A DNA stretch of 64,000 nt, taken from positions 62,001-126,000 of the forward strand of contig CAJUAN010000006.1 in the NCBI GenBank assembly GCA_910584715.1, written 5' to 3'. The notes below the pieces were generated by a model, which was not told where the DNA came from, did not search any database, and saw nothing but the letters and a program-made list of their open reading frames with translations. This document shows, piece by piece, positions 41,717 through 51,144 of this stretch; position 1 is the stretch's first letter; each line of letters starts with the position of its first letter. The position numbers were made by a program, and so were the translations under genes. The DNA comes from an uncultured Oscillospiraceae bacterium (GTDB taxonomy: Bacteria; Bacillota; Clostridia; Oscillospirales; Ruminococcaceae).

Positions 41717-44700
41717 ATGAATAAAAAGCTTGTTCTGAATACTCTCAGAAGCGTAAAAAACACTAAGAGCCGATTTATAGCTATAATGGCAATAATTGCC
41801 ATAGGAAGCGGTTTTTTTGCGGGAGTAAAATCCGCAAGTCCCTCGATGAAAATGAGCGCGGCAGACTATTTGGAGAAACAAAACCTTGCAGATTTTCACC
41901 TTATGTCGGAGCTCGGTTTTGACGATGAAGATGTTTCCGCAATCAACGGCGCCGTTGAGGCGGACGGGCTGTATGCAGGGTTTTCCTCCGACCTGATGAT
42001 GTCGGGGGTAGGGGATAACGACAGCATTGTCAAGGTCTATTCTTATGACCCGAAAAGTACGATAAATATTCCTTATATTACTGAGGGACGGCTTCCCGAG
42101 GCGGCGGGAGAGGTCTTTGCTGACGAAAGATTTTTTTCGGCAAGTTCTCCGGAAATAGGAGACGTTATTTCCCTGAGAACCGGCGATGACCGCGAAATGG
42201 GGGATATTCTCGGCAGAACAGAGTATACCGTGGTAGGAAAGGGAATTTCTCCTATATACGTCGCTTTTGAGCGGGGCAGCGCTGCTATCGGAAACGGCAC
42301 TATAAACGGTTGGCTGCTTGTTCCGGAGGAGAATTTTTCATATGATATCTATACTGATGTGTATATAAGTCTTTCGGAAACCGCCGGTATGGATCCGTAC
42401 AGCAATGAGTACGAAAATATCATCTCACGTGATACGGATACGATGGAGGACTTTGCCGATGTTCAGATAGAACATCGTAAAGGCGTTATAAGCGATGAAG
42501 CCTATGTGGAAATAAACGACGCCAAGGCTAAAATTGAGGACGGCGAAAAAGAGATCGCCGACAACGAAAAAAAGATTGCTGACGCGGAACGTGACATTGT
42601 GGACGGCGAAACAAAGATTGCTGACAACGAAAAAAAGATTGCTGATGCGGAGGAGAAAATTAAGAACGGTCAGGAAGAGCTTACAAACGGCGAGATTAAG
42701 TACCAAGACGGTGAACGCGCTTTGAATTCCATAAACGCCGCTGTTGAATGGCTGAATGAGATCATTTCCGATTACGAAACAAATGCCGCAGCCGATGAAG
42801 CGGAAATTTCTGAAAAAATCAATTCATATCCGCAGAATGATTTTTTTGCAGTTGATGATACGTTAACTCAGCTTCTGACCGGATATATGTCCATACCTGC
42901 GGCATATGACGACGGAACCAAAGCTGCCTGCCGGCAGGGATTGGAGCAGTACGGAGCAGGTCTTTCCACTCAGGCACGAGATACCGAAGCTATGCTTGCG
43001 GAGTCGAGGATACGGCTTGACAATGCCTCCGCGGATCTTGAAAACGCAAGAACCGGGGTTGCCAACGGTCGTAATGAGATCTCCAAGGCAAGGACAGATA
43101 TTGCTGACGGTAAAAAGAAGATAGAGGACGGAAAAAAAGAGATTGCCGACGGAAAGAAAAAAATTGAAGAAGCTCGGCAGGAAATAGCAGACGCGGAGCA
43201 GGAGCTCCACGATGAGATAGACGACGCGAAATGGTATGTTTTCGACCGTGACTTTAATCCGTCCTATTCAAGCTATGCCGAGGACTGCGACAGAGTGGAC
43301 GCGATAGCCGATGTTTTTCCCGTGTTCTTTATTCTTGTAGCCGCGCTCGTGTGCTGTACTACCATGACAAGAATGGTTGAGGAGCAGAGAACCCAGACAG
43401 GTACTCTCAAAGCGCTGGGCTACAGTAGGTACTCCATTATTTCCCAGTACATTCTGTACGCCCTTGCGGCAAGTATTCCCGGAGCGTTTATCGGTCTGCT
43501 TGTCGGCTTCAATTCACTTCCACCAATAATTTTCAAATGCTATCAGACAATGTACAGCCAGCCCTACCTTATAAATCCGTTCAGGTGGGACTATGCGGCA
43601 GGCTGTACAGTGGCTGCTTGCCTTTGCACCGGACTGTCGGCTCTTTATGCGAGCAGACTGGAGCTTGTGTCATGTCCTGCGCAGTTAATGCGTCCAAAAC
43701 CGCCTAAAAACGGCAAAAGGATACTTCTTGAACGGGTTGTATTCATCTGGAAAAGACTGAAATTCACAACAAAAGTAACGTTCAGGAATCTTTTCCGCTA
43801 CAAGGCGAGACTTCTTATGACGGTCATCGGAATAGCGGGCTGTACCGCTTTGCTGTTGGCAGGGTACGGCTTGCAGTATTCCATAACGTCTATTGTGGAC
43901 AAGCAGTACGGAGATATTTTTAAATATGACGCTATTGTTGCGGTGGATAAGGATGCGGACGATGACGATTATGCAGAGATATTGGACGAATGCTTTTCCG
44001 ATGGCATAGCTTCGGACCAAATGATCGCGCTTCAGGAAACTGTGGATATAAAAAGCAGCAGTGAAGAGTTGGAAACGTATCTTTTTGTACCAGATGATCC
44101 AAGTGAACTTGAAAGCTTCATTGATCTGCACGAGCGTAAAAGCAGGGAAAGGATTTCCTTGGGGGACGGTGTGGTTTTGGGTGAAAAGCTTGCCAGACTG
44201 CTTGGAGTAACAGCAGGAGACAGCATTTACTTTAACGACGGTTTCCCGGTAACTGTTGAGGCGGTGTGTGAGAACTATACCTTTAATTACGCCTATATGA
44301 CTGCTGAAACCTATGAAAAGTCGGGTTTTGACGAAGTTTTCAAAAGCAATATGATACTGTTGAACATAGACGGTTCCACGAATGAAAAGGAAGATATGCT
44401 TTCATCGCGGCTTGTGAAAAACGATTCGGTACTGGCAGTGTCGTTCTCTTCGGGCGGCGGTGGAAAGTTCCGCGATCTTGTGTCAAGTCTTTCGCTTATC
44501 ATTGTGGTAATAATAGTATCCGCAGGAGCCCTTGCTTTTGTGGTACTGTTCAATCTGTCCAACATAAACATAAACGAACGCGTTCACGAGCTTGCTACCA
44601 TAAAGGTTCTCGGGTTTTACGACGGCGAGGTTGCGGCGTATGTGTACCGTGAAAATATCCTGTTGACGCTTATGGGAACTGTAGCTGGGCTTGGCTTGGG

Positions 44701-44890
44701 CGTTGCTCTGGAAAAGTTTGTCATAAAAACTGCGGAGGTTGATTCGGTGATGTTTTCCGCCGAGATACCCTGGTACTGCTTTTTACAGGCGGCTCTGTTA
44801 ACGTTTGTCTTTGCACTTGCGGTAAATATAACCCTTTACTTCAGGCTTAAAAAGATAGATATGGCAACGTCGCTTAAAGCGATCGAATAA
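41717..44890 (+). CDS. FtsX-like ABC permease with large extracytoplasmic coiled coil
   Basis: A 1057-residue protein; ATG 41717 follows AGAGGTGAG. Helix 1 is at ~17-40. The large extracytoplasmic segment (~41-530) holds two runs of heptads rich in I-A-D-x-E-K-K and I-A-D-G-K-K-K (near ~270-340 and ~450-500). Then come three helices (~545-700, FtsX domain 1), a second extracytoplasmic domain (~740-930) and three final helices (FtsX domain 2). This coiled-coil architecture is known from Firmicutes permeases of unknown substrate. The heptads are encoded by near-identical 60-base DNA repeats (42534-42660). Confidence 0.92.
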   Translation: MNKKLVLNTLRSVKNTKSRFIAIMAIIAIGSGFFAGVKSASPSMKMSAADYLEKQNLADFHLMSELGFDDEDVSAINGAVEADGLYAGFSSDLMMSGVGDNDSIVKVYSYDPKSTINIPYITEGRLPEAAGEVFADERFFSASSPEIGDVISLRTGDDREMGDILGRTEYTVVGKGISPIYVAFERGSAAIGNGTINGWLLVPEENFSYDIYTDVYISLSETAGMDPYSNEYENIISRDTDTMEDFADVQIEHRKGVISDEAYVEINDAKAKIEDGEKEIADNEKKIADAERDIVDGETKIADNEKKIADAEEKIKNGQEELTNGEIKYQDGERALNSINAAVEWLNEIISDYETNAAADEAEISEKINSYPQNDFFAVDDTLTQLLTGYMSIPAAYDDGTKAACRQGLEQYGAGLSTQARDTEAMLAESRIRLDNASADLENARTGVANGRNEISKARTDIADGKKKIEDGKKEIADGKKKIEEARQEIADAEQELHDEIDDAKWYVFDRDFNPSYSSYAEDCDRVDAIADVFPVFFILVAALVCCTTMTRMVEEQRTQTGTLKALGYSRYSIISQYILYALAASIPGAFIGLLVGFNSLPPIIFKCYQTMYSQPYLINPFRWDYAAGCTVAACLCTGLSALYASRLELVSCPAQLMRPKPPKNGKRILLERVVFIWKRLKFTTKVTFRNLFRYKARLLMTVIGIAGCTALLLAGYGLQYSITSIVDKQYGDIFKYDAIVAVDKDADDDDYAEILDECFSDGIASDQMIALQETVDIKSSSEELETYLFVPDDPSELESFIDLHERKSRERISLGDGVVLGEKLARLLGVTAGDSIYFNDGFPVTVEAVCENYTFNYAYMTAETYEKSGFDEVFKSNMILLNIDGSTNEKEDMLSSRLVKNDSVLAVSFSSGGGGKFRDLVSSLSLIIVVIIVSAGALAFVVLFNLSNININERVHELATIKVLGFYDGEVAAYVYRENILLTLMGTVAGLGLGVALEKFVIKTAEVDSVMFSAEIPWYCFLQAALLTFVFALAVNITLYFRLKKIDMATSLKAIE

Positions 44891-44892
44891 AA

Positions 44893-44930
44893 AGTACGGC
44901 GGCAAATTCGGTTTGCCGTCGTTGTTTTGT
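44893..44930. terminator. terminator between convergent ABC permease and lipoprotein genes
   Basis: ACGGCGGCAAA (44896-44906) pairs with TTTGCCGTCGT (44912-44922) with one G-T pair, followed by TGTTTTG and preceded by an A-run. Confidence 0.7.
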
Positions 44931-44937
44931 GCTGGGA

Positions 44938-46317
44938 TCACTGTTTGTTTAGTTCTTCAAGAAAGCTTTTATATGTTTCACTGTTCATAGAAGCTGGTGC
45001 AGTGTTGAAAATTACAGAAGAATTCATTAAAATTAATGTACACATATATTGTTCCGTTTCTCTTTCCGCAATGCCTAAATATCGTTTTATGCTTGAATCG
45101 TTATTTTTTTGTGGGGAGAGATATATTTTTAATATATTATCAAAATTTTGCGAAAATGGAATATTCATAACAGCAACGGGAAATTTATATTCGGGATAAT
45201 TTGTAAACATCCATGAGGTAATAACGGCATATTCCGGTTTTTCGTCCTTTTTCCTATATGCGCCAAGCATACCGATTTCTCTGTCCTTATACATTAAAAG
45301 ATAGTTGTCCAATAAATATTCCGGATTTGCAGAATTTTCCTTGCCTATGTCAAAATCAAAAAGAGTGATGTCTTCGCCTAAATCGCCGACACGGATAAGC
45401 GCGGGATATTTTTCATTTCCGATAATTACACAGTCATTGTCAAATATTATGCTCCAGTCAATTTCGCGCGGTTCTCCCGTAAGCTCGGGAATTTCGGGTA
45501 TCCCGTCAAAATCATCATAAGGCACGTATTCGGCAAGAGGCATATTTTGTATAGTGTCGTCGGTGTCCAGTTTCATACACGTTATTCCGTTTAGATCGTT
45601 ATAAAATATGATCATAGTGCCGTTTTTGGTGACATAAGCTGTGCTGCTCAGCGATGATGAAAACGTCAGGTCGGCAGACGGTTCTCCGAAGCATTCAACG
45701 AGCTTTTCAGTGTCATTGGAATATTTGATATCGCCAAAGCTCCATTTGCACATAGAGGACATTGCTGCCGTTATTCCGATGATTATTCCATACTTTTCTT
45801 CGGAATCTTCCCTCATCATAACCGCGATTTGAGCGCACATTTCATCGTCCATGCAGAGTTCTCCCGAGTAAATGCGGAAATCCTCTGTAATCTTTTCGCT
45901 CTTGCTGTCATAGTCTATCTTTACCGAAAATCCTTTCGGCAAAGCCATGATCATCATAGGCAGAGCAAAGCGGCTGTTGTTTATACGGATATTTCGAAAT
46001 GCTTCGTCAAGCTTCGCGGCGTTTTCGTCGGACATGATCTTTGCATCGGCACTGCTTGTAACATACTCGCTTAAAATGTTGTCGATTATACCCTCGCCGA
46101 GCATATCTTTCGGTATGTACATTTTTGTGTCGTCGGAGATATCAGAAGATGTGACAGAATTATCCTCAGCAGCTTTTGCGGACGTGTTTTCTGCTGTAAC
46201 AGCAGATGTTTCCGATGAGACGGTTGTTTCATCTCCGATATCGGCGTTGCTGCCCGAACACCCGGTAAGTATAGCCGCTGCGCAAAGTATGGGAACTATT
46301 CTCATTTTTTTGTTCAT
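44938..46317 (-). CDS. lipoprotein of unknown function
   Basis: A 459-residue exported protein. Signal peptide with lipobox L-T-G-C (Cys 20), then a Ser/Thr/Glu-rich linker to ~70. The rest is an acidic, globular sequence with a mid-part (~120-260) that has a regular strand pattern (M-M-I-M-A-L-P-K-G-F-S-V-K-I-D). AGGAGG precedes the start. I do not recognise the family. It has its own promoter with an inverted repeat in the spacer. The DNA is somewhat AT-richer than its neighbours. Confidence 0.85.
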   Translation of the reverse strand: MNKKMRIVPILCAAAILTGCSGSNADIGDETTVSSETSAVTAENTSAKAAEDNSVTSSDISDDTKMYIPKDMLGEGIIDNILSEYVTSSADAKIMSDENAAKLDEAFRNIRINNSRFALPMMIMALPKGFSVKIDYDSKSEKITEDFRIYSGELCMDDEMCAQIAVMMREDSEEKYGIIIGITAAMSSMCKWSFGDIKYSNDTEKLVECFGEPSADLTFSSSLSSTAYVTKNGTMIIFYNDLNGITCMKLDTDDTIQNMPLAEYVPYDDFDGIPEIPELTGEPREIDWSIIFDNDCVIIGNEKYPALIRVGDLGEDITLFDFDIGKENSANPEYLLDNYLLMYKDREIGMLGAYRKKDEKPEYAVITSWMFTNYPEYKFPVAVMNIPFSQNFDNILKIYLSPQKNNDSSIKRYLGIAERETEQYMCTLILMNSSVIFNTAPASMNSETYKSFLEELNKQ

Positions 46318-46376
46318 TATAGAATCCTCCTATTTTATGTTAGAGCTTGCTTATATATTTGGATTTTCTTAGAAAT

Positions 46377-46405
46377 ATTAAATCATGTTTTTTATGATTT
46401 GTCAA
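46377..46405 (-). promoter_or_regulatory. promoter of the lipoprotein gene with spacer dyad
   Basis: On the minus strand TTGACA (46405-46400), 17 bases, TTTAAT (46382-46377). AAATCAT (46380-46386) and ATGATTT (46394-46400) form a perfect 7-bp inverted repeat inside the spacer, a typical position for a repressor or MerR-like activator site. Confidence 0.65.
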
Positions 46406-46463
46406 CCATTTTAATGCATAACTTTGATTTTAATTATGATTTTCGCGTATAGGCATATATTGC

Positions 46464-46492
46464 TTGACAAATTTGAAATGATAGTGTAATAT
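46464..46492 (+). promoter_or_regulatory. sigma-A promoter of pyk
   Basis: TTGACA (46464-46469), 17 bases, TAATAT (46487-46492). Confidence 0.75.
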
Positions 46493-46548
46493 AAGTTGTA
46501 TATGGTATAATTTTGCCTTTAAATCTGATTGCAAAGGAATGTGCTTGT

Positions 46549-47970
46549 ATGAGAAAAACAAAAATTGTATGTACAATAGGACCTGCTACCGATGATGATA
46601 AAATACTCCGCGAGATGATGCTTGCGGGTATGAACGTTGCCAGATTTAATTTTTCCCACGGGGACTATGATATCCATAAAAAACGCTTTGAACAGGTCAC
46701 TCGTCTGCGTAAGGAATTGGGTATTCCTGTTGCGACAATGCTGGATACAAAAGGTCCTGAGATACGTCTCGGAAAGTTTGTTGACAATAAGCCTGTCGAG
46801 ATATACGACGGAGATTCCTTTACTCTTACAACCGAAGACATGCCGTGTACAGCGGAAAAAGCTTCAATTACGTTCAAGGGACTTCCAGCGGACGTTTCGG
46901 TGGGCACAAGAATACTCATAAACGACGGTGTTATAGAGCTTAAAGCTGAGAAGATTACCGCTACCGATATTGTCTGCAAAGTAATTTCCGGAGGAACGCT
47001 TTCCAACAATAAGGGAGTCAACGTTCCCGGCGTGGAGCTTTCAATGCCGTATCTTTCCGAAAGAGACATGAGCGACCTTGAATTTGGCTCTAAGCTTGGA
47101 TTTGATTTTATCGCCGCTTCATTTGTGCGTTCTTCGGCGGATATAAATTACTTAAAAAAATTTACAAAAAGCCTTGGTTGGAGTACTCCAAGGATCATTG
47201 CAAAAATTGAAAATATGGACGGCGTGAACAATATTGACGAAATAATTGACGCTTCCGACGGAATTATGGTTGCACGCGGAGATATGGGAGTCGAGATACC
47301 CTTTGAGCAAATACCCGCTATCCAAAAAGCGATTATCGAAAAGGGTTATCTTGCCGGAAAACAGGTTATTACCGCGACCCAGATGTTGGAGTCCATGATA
47401 ACCAATCCACGCCCGACCCGTGCGGAGATAACTGATGTGGCAAACGCTATATACGACGGAACCTCTGCAATAATGCTTTCGGGAGAAACTGCTGCCGGTA
47501 AGCACCCCGTAGAAGCTGTGAGCACTATGGCTCTTATTGCCGAAACAACAGAAAAGGATATAAATTATATCAGCAGACTTTCAAAACGTCCGATATCAAT
47601 GGTCAAAAACCGAACTAACGCTATATCTCACGCCGCAGTAACTACTGCTCACGACATTGGCGCAAAGGCTGTAATAACCGTTACGAAGTCAGGTTCCACG
47701 GCAAGAAATCTTTCTAAGTTCCGTCCGTCTTGTATGATTATCGGTTGTACTCCAAGCGAGACTGTTCTCAGACAGATGAGCATGAGCTGGGGAGTCTATC
47801 CTGTTCTTATGGATGAAAAGGAAAGTACTGACGAATTGTTTGACTGTGCTGTAAAAGCTGCGGAAGCGGCAGGCTATATTTCAAAAGGAGACGTGGTCGT
47901 ACTGACTGCGGGAATACCGCTTGGTGTGGCGGGTACTACTAATATGCTCAAGGTAGACGAAGTTGAATAG
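46549..47970 (+). CDS. pyk: pyruvate kinase
   Basis: A 473-residue glycolytic enzyme that makes pyruvate and ATP from PEP and ADP. ATG 46549 follows AAAGGA and gives the canonical start M-R-K-T-K-I-V-C-T-I-G-P. The substrate-binding arginine is in M-N-V-A-R-F-N-F-S-H-G near 27-37; the catalytic region has I-I-A-K-I-E-N near 216 and A-R-G-D-M-G-V-E near 243. The extra C-terminal PEP-utilisers domain of some Bacilli is absent. Confidence 0.97.
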   Translation: MRKTKIVCTIGPATDDDKILREMMLAGMNVARFNFSHGDYDIHKKRFEQVTRLRKELGIPVATMLDTKGPEIRLGKFVDNKPVEIYDGDSFTLTTEDMPCTAEKASITFKGLPADVSVGTRILINDGVIELKAEKITATDIVCKVISGGTLSNNKGVNVPGVELSMPYLSERDMSDLEFGSKLGFDFIAASFVRSSADINYLKKFTKSLGWSTPRIIAKIENMDGVNNIDEIIDASDGIMVARGDMGVEIPFEQIPAIQKAIIEKGYLAGKQVITATQMLESMITNPRPTRAEITDVANAIYDGTSAIMLSGETAAGKHPVEAVSTMALIAETTEKDINYISRLSKRPISMVKNRTNAISHAAVTTAHDIGAKAVITVTKSGSTARNLSKFRPSCMIIGCTPSETVLRQMSMSWGVYPVLMDEKESTDELFDCAVKAAEAAGYISKGDVVVLTAGIPLGVAGTTNMLKVDEVE

Positions 47971-48006
47971 AAAAATGCTCCCTGCATCGGCGGGGAGCAT
48001 TTTTAT
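47971..48006. terminator. bidirectional terminator after pyk
   Basis: AAAAATGCTCCC (47971-47982) pairs with GGGAGCATTTTT (47993-48004). A- and T-runs are on both sides, facing the convergent small gene. Confidence 0.9.
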
Positions 48007-48023
48007 TGATTTGAGTGTTTGAA

Positions 48024-48233
48024 TTATTCGTCGTCAAAATTTCCTGGAATATGGAGCTGCTTGACAGGGATACGTTTCAATGGGGAGTATATGTATTTGG
48101 GGCACGATGAATCTCCGTTTACAAGACCTCTTTTTTCACAGAGAACTTTTCCGCCGTCCTTAGCGCGAGTCCCGAAATTGCAGTATTGACACTGTGGAGG
48201 GATATCTGCGCCGAAATATTTCTTTTTTGCCAT
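48024..48233 (-). CDS. small four-cysteine protein, probable zinc ribbon
   Basis: A 69-residue protein; ATG 48233 (M-A-K-K-K-Y-F-G) is 9 bases after AGGA, and the frame's upstream ATG lacks a ribosome site. Cysteines are at 15, 18, 32 and 44 (C-Q-Y-C, L-C-E-K, S-S-C-P-K). The C-terminus is basic then acidic. The family is not recognised. It lies directly downstream of ylbJ and may be cotranscribed. Confidence 0.75.
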   Translation of the reverse strand: MAKKKYFGADIPPQCQYCNFGTRAKDGGKVLCEKRGLVNGDSSCPKYIYSPLKRIPVKQLHIPGNFDDE

Positions 48234-48285
48234 AAGTAACATTCCTTTCTCAGAAAAAATTATTTACATCTTTATCACTATTATA

Positions 48286-49374
48286 TCATACTTTTTTCTT
48301 TTTTTCTATAGAAATATTTGATAATAATAAAATTGTCATAATTAACAAAAACAGCGTAGGAATTGGTGAACTTTGACGAACTTCCGTCACATTATGCACT
48401 ATGGTCTGAATAAGTGGCGGATCGAAGATTTCTACATAAAGTTTACACAAAAAATATGAAATAAATGTTGCTAAAATTCTAAAATAATAAAAACGTTTTG
48501 CAGACAAATTTCCTTTCAAGAAACCGTTGATCTGCATTAAAACGCAAATCCCTCCGAATGAAAGCAGAGAAGCGGCTAACGGCATTAGACTGCGGTCTCC
48601 GCGGGACAGAGAAGAGATATTGCTTATCTCAATGACAGATCTTACTGCGGCGTTTGCGTCGCTGTACTTCATTCCCGTCAGGTCTGACAGTTTTTGGGAA
48701 ATAAATACCAGCGCTCCCAATTTATCAAGGATACAGATAATTGTGGAAAAAAATACAATTATGGCGCATATGGAAAGCATTCCCTTTGCTCCGCCGTAAA
48801 CCGAGCTTATAAGCTTTTCTGGTGACATATCAATCTTTACGGAGGTTTTGCTTTTGGGCGGAACGGGACGTCTGAATCCGCTTACCGCAGCGATAACAAG
48901 ATTTGAACTGATTATTGCAGCGAAAATTATCAGTCCGACCTTAACGCTTGAAAAAAGCTTTATTCCGGCTATACCGCAGATAAACGCGGGACCTGCAAGA
49001 TAACAGTAAGAAAGCATTTGTTCCGCAGTTCCCTTGTCTATCTTTCCGTTCTCGTATAGCTCCGACAGAAGTTTTGCTCCAACGGGGTATCCTCCGATGC
49101 TGCCGATAAGGAATACCGAAAAATATTCGGAAGGTATGCGGAATATGTGCCTTGAAATGAGTCCAAACGGCTTGCTGAGGACTGTATAAAGATTCGAGGA
49201 AACTACGAAACCGGAAGCTATCATAAAAGCGTACAGCGACGGTATCATCACCTCAAAGCATATCCTTAGCGACTTCAGGACGGCTTCTCCCACGTCTTTG
49301 ACGAAGACCACCAGTAAAACCATGTAGAGCACGGCCAGTACGCCTGCAATAAAATTTCCGAATTTCAATCTCAT
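48286..49374 (-). CDS. ylbJ: sporulation integral membrane protein YlbJ
   Basis: A 362-residue polytopic membrane protein of the nucleoside-recognition (Gate) type. ATG 49374 follows CGGAG; the longer frame from 49407 lacks a ribosome site. It has the YlbJ features P-S-L-Y-A-F-M near 46, G-S-I-G-G-Y-P-V-G-A-K-L-L near 87, and a late G-I-C-V-L-M-Q region. In Bacillus, ylbJ is in the sigma-E (mother cell) regulon. It is divergent from yqfC, and both read from one sigma-E-like element. Confidence 0.9.
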   Translation of the reverse strand: MRLKFGNFIAGVLAVLYMVLLVVFVKDVGEAVLKSLRICFEVMIPSLYAFMIASGFVVSSNLYTVLSKPFGLISRHIFRIPSEYFSVFLIGSIGGYPVGAKLLSELYENGKIDKGTAEQMLSYCYLAGPAFICGIAGIKLFSSVKVGLIIFAAIISSNLVIAAVSGFRRPVPPKSKTSVKIDMSPEKLISSVYGGAKGMLSICAIIVFFSTIICILDKLGALVFISQKLSDLTGMKYSDANAAVRSVIEISNISSLSRGDRSLMPLAASLLSFGGICVLMQINGFLKGNLSAKRFYYFRILATFISYFLCKLYVEIFDPPLIQTIVHNVTEVRQSSPIPTLFLLIMTILLLSNISIEKKKKV

Positions 49375-49433
49375 ATTATCGCTCCGAGTTATATGTAAAT
49401 TTTTCATTTGTTTATGGGTTTTTGTCCCGATAA

Positions 49434-49463
49434 AGTATATGAAAAAAAAAGCGGCAATATAAT
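49434..49463. promoter_or_regulatory. sigma-E-like promoter readable on both strands, for ylbJ and yqfC
   Basis: Minus strand: -35 TTATATT (49462-49456), 14 bases, -10 CATATACT (49441-49434), matching KMATATT at 6 of 7 and CATACAMT at 7 of 8. Plus strand: -35 GTATATG (49435-49441), 14 bases, -10 AATATAAT (49456-49463), 5 of 7 and 6 of 8. The same two boxes exchange roles on the two strands. The consensus is from Bacillus subtilis. Confidence 0.55.
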
Positions 49464-49496
49464 TTATTCAAGAGATTTTTTGAAAGGCGATGGAAA

Positions 49497-49826
49497 ATGA
49501 ACAGCAAACTGAAAAGCAGATACGGTAGGATCGTCTCAAAATTTGTCAGGGACAAGGCGTACCTTAACACATACATGGCTCTTACAGACAATACTCACAT
49601 GGAAATAGAAAACTGTAAAAAGATATTGGAGTATAACGACGTTCGGGTGAAGATACGAACTGCTACGCTTATCGTCAGCATCTGGGGGAGCGGTTTAAGC
49701 ATATCGGATTACAATACTGACGGCATAGTTGTGAACGGCAGCTTCTCTTCGGTGGAATTCGAGCCGTGCGGTCAAACCGGGCAGACTGAACAGATTAAAC
49801 AAAGTAAACCGTACGGAAAGTCGTAA
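49497..49826 (+). CDS. yqfC: sporulation protein YqfC
   Basis: A 109-residue protein with GAAAGG upstream. The core (T-H-M-E-I-E-N-C-K-K-I-L-E-Y-N-D-V-R-V-K-I-R-T, then L-I-V-S-I-W-G-S-G-L) has the family pattern of beta strands. The C-terminus has an unusual Gln/Lys-rich tail (~95-109). It is followed 20 bases later by yqfD, the standard order, and is probably under sigma-E control. Confidence 0.9.
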   Translation: MNSKLKSRYGRIVSKFVRDKAYLNTYMALTDNTHMEIENCKKILEYNDVRVKIRTATLIVSIWGSGLSISDYNTDGIVVNGSFSSVEFEPCGQTGQTEQIKQSKPYGKS

Positions 49827-49846
49827 TGTAAAAGGAGGTATGCCAG

Positions 49847-51025
49847 ATGTTTGACAACATACGCGGGATAATAACTTTTGAAGCGGTGGCTCCGGAGCCC
49901 GAAGCCTTTGTAAATATGCTGCGGGAAAGTCCCGTATCGGTATCTGATATTAGGCTGGAGAGCGGAAAAATATACGGAGAAGTTTACAGAGCTGATTTCG
50001 ACGAGGTAAAAAGGACTGCCGAAAGACTTGGAGCGCAGATTTGCGTACATTCCAAAAAGGGCGGAGTATTTACTGTAAGAAAATACCGCCGAAGAACCGG
50101 TATGCTTATAGGACTTGTTCTGGCTTTTGCTATGGTCGTGTACCTGTCCAATGTGGTCATGATCGTGGAGGTGTACGGCAACGAAACGCTTACCGATAAA
50201 CAGGTAATCTCGCTGCTCAGGGATCAGGGGATACGAATAGGCGCGTTTATACCTTCGGTGGATCTGAGGGAGGCTGAGAGACGGATAGTGTCATCGTCAG
50301 ACGATATCGCGTGGGTAGGTTTGCGATCCAAAGGGTGCAAAATACAGGCGGAAATAAGCGAGATAGGAGAGTTCCCCAATATCGTTCCCACATCTGTACC
50401 CTGTAATATTGTGTCGTCCCGCGACGCGCAGATAGTTGAAATAAAAAACGTGCATATGGGAATGCTTGTCAGAATGCTACACGACGGAGTAAAAAAGGGT
50501 GATTTACTTATAAGCGGCACCGTTGACGACGGCAAGGGAGGAGTATATTTTGCTCATTCAATGGGAGAAGTGATAGGCAGATATACGGAAAAGGCTGTTT
50601 TCAGGCAGGCCTTTGAGGACGAGCGCTTCGACTACGGCGAAAAGACAGTGAGAAAAAAGCTTTGTTTTTTCGGACTGGAGATACCTCTCTATATCGGAAA
50701 AAACAATTTCGGCAATTATGAGTACGACGAGGAAACGCGGTATGCCGAGCTGTGGGGGATAAAGTTCCCCGTGGGGATAATGACTGCCGAATATAAGACT
50801 TATGATATTGTGCCCGTAAGTTACAGTCCGGAGCAGGCGAAAGCTATTCTGGAGGACAAGATAAGTCTCTATGAGCACAATTTCTTTGACGGCGAGGACA
50901 TAACCGTTATTGACAAGGAGGTCTTTTTTTCAGAGGACAGCGGAGAAGCAAAAGCCGTGGTAATATACACTCTCGAAAGCGATATAGGCGTTACAAGAGA
51001 AATCATGGCAAAGCAGCCGTCGTAA
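49847..51025 (+). CDS. yqfD: sporulation protein YqfD
   Basis: A 392-residue protein with one membrane helix at ~85-106 (M-L-I-G-L-V-L-A-F-A-M-V-V-Y-L), between an N-terminal cytoplasmic domain and a large extracytoplasmic part. The conserved V-Y-G-N-E-T-L region follows the helix. AAAGGAGG precedes the ATG. It is paired with yqfC and followed by phoH, as in other spore-formers. Exact biochemical function is unknown. Confidence 0.93.
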   Translation: MFDNIRGIITFEAVAPEPEAFVNMLRESPVSVSDIRLESGKIYGEVYRADFDEVKRTAERLGAQICVHSKKGGVFTVRKYRRRTGMLIGLVLAFAMVVYLSNVVMIVEVYGNETLTDKQVISLLRDQGIRIGAFIPSVDLREAERRIVSSSDDIAWVGLRSKGCKIQAEISEIGEFPNIVPTSVPCNIVSSRDAQIVEIKNVHMGMLVRMLHDGVKKGDLLISGTVDDGKGGVYFAHSMGEVIGRYTEKAVFRQAFEDERFDYGEKTVRKKLCFFGLEIPLYIGKNNFGNYEYDEETRYAELWGIKFPVGIMTAEYKTYDIVPVSYSPEQAKAILEDKISLYEHNFFDGEDITVIDKEVFFSEDSGEAKAVVIYTLESDIGVTREIMAKQPS

Positions 51026-51098
51026 TACAAAAATTCGTGAAAACTTAAAAAGTCGTACAAAATGATGATTACCCCTTTTATTTTGGGAAAATATGTGT

Positions 51099-51104
51099 TA
51101 TAAT
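51099..51104 (+). promoter_or_regulatory. -10 element of a likely phoH promoter
   Basis: A perfect TATAAT 40 bases before phoH, with only a weak -35 (TTTTAT at 51076-51081). Confidence 0.4.
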
Positions 51105-51144
51105 ATGATTATATATTCAGAATATTACTTGCAGAGGTGTACAA

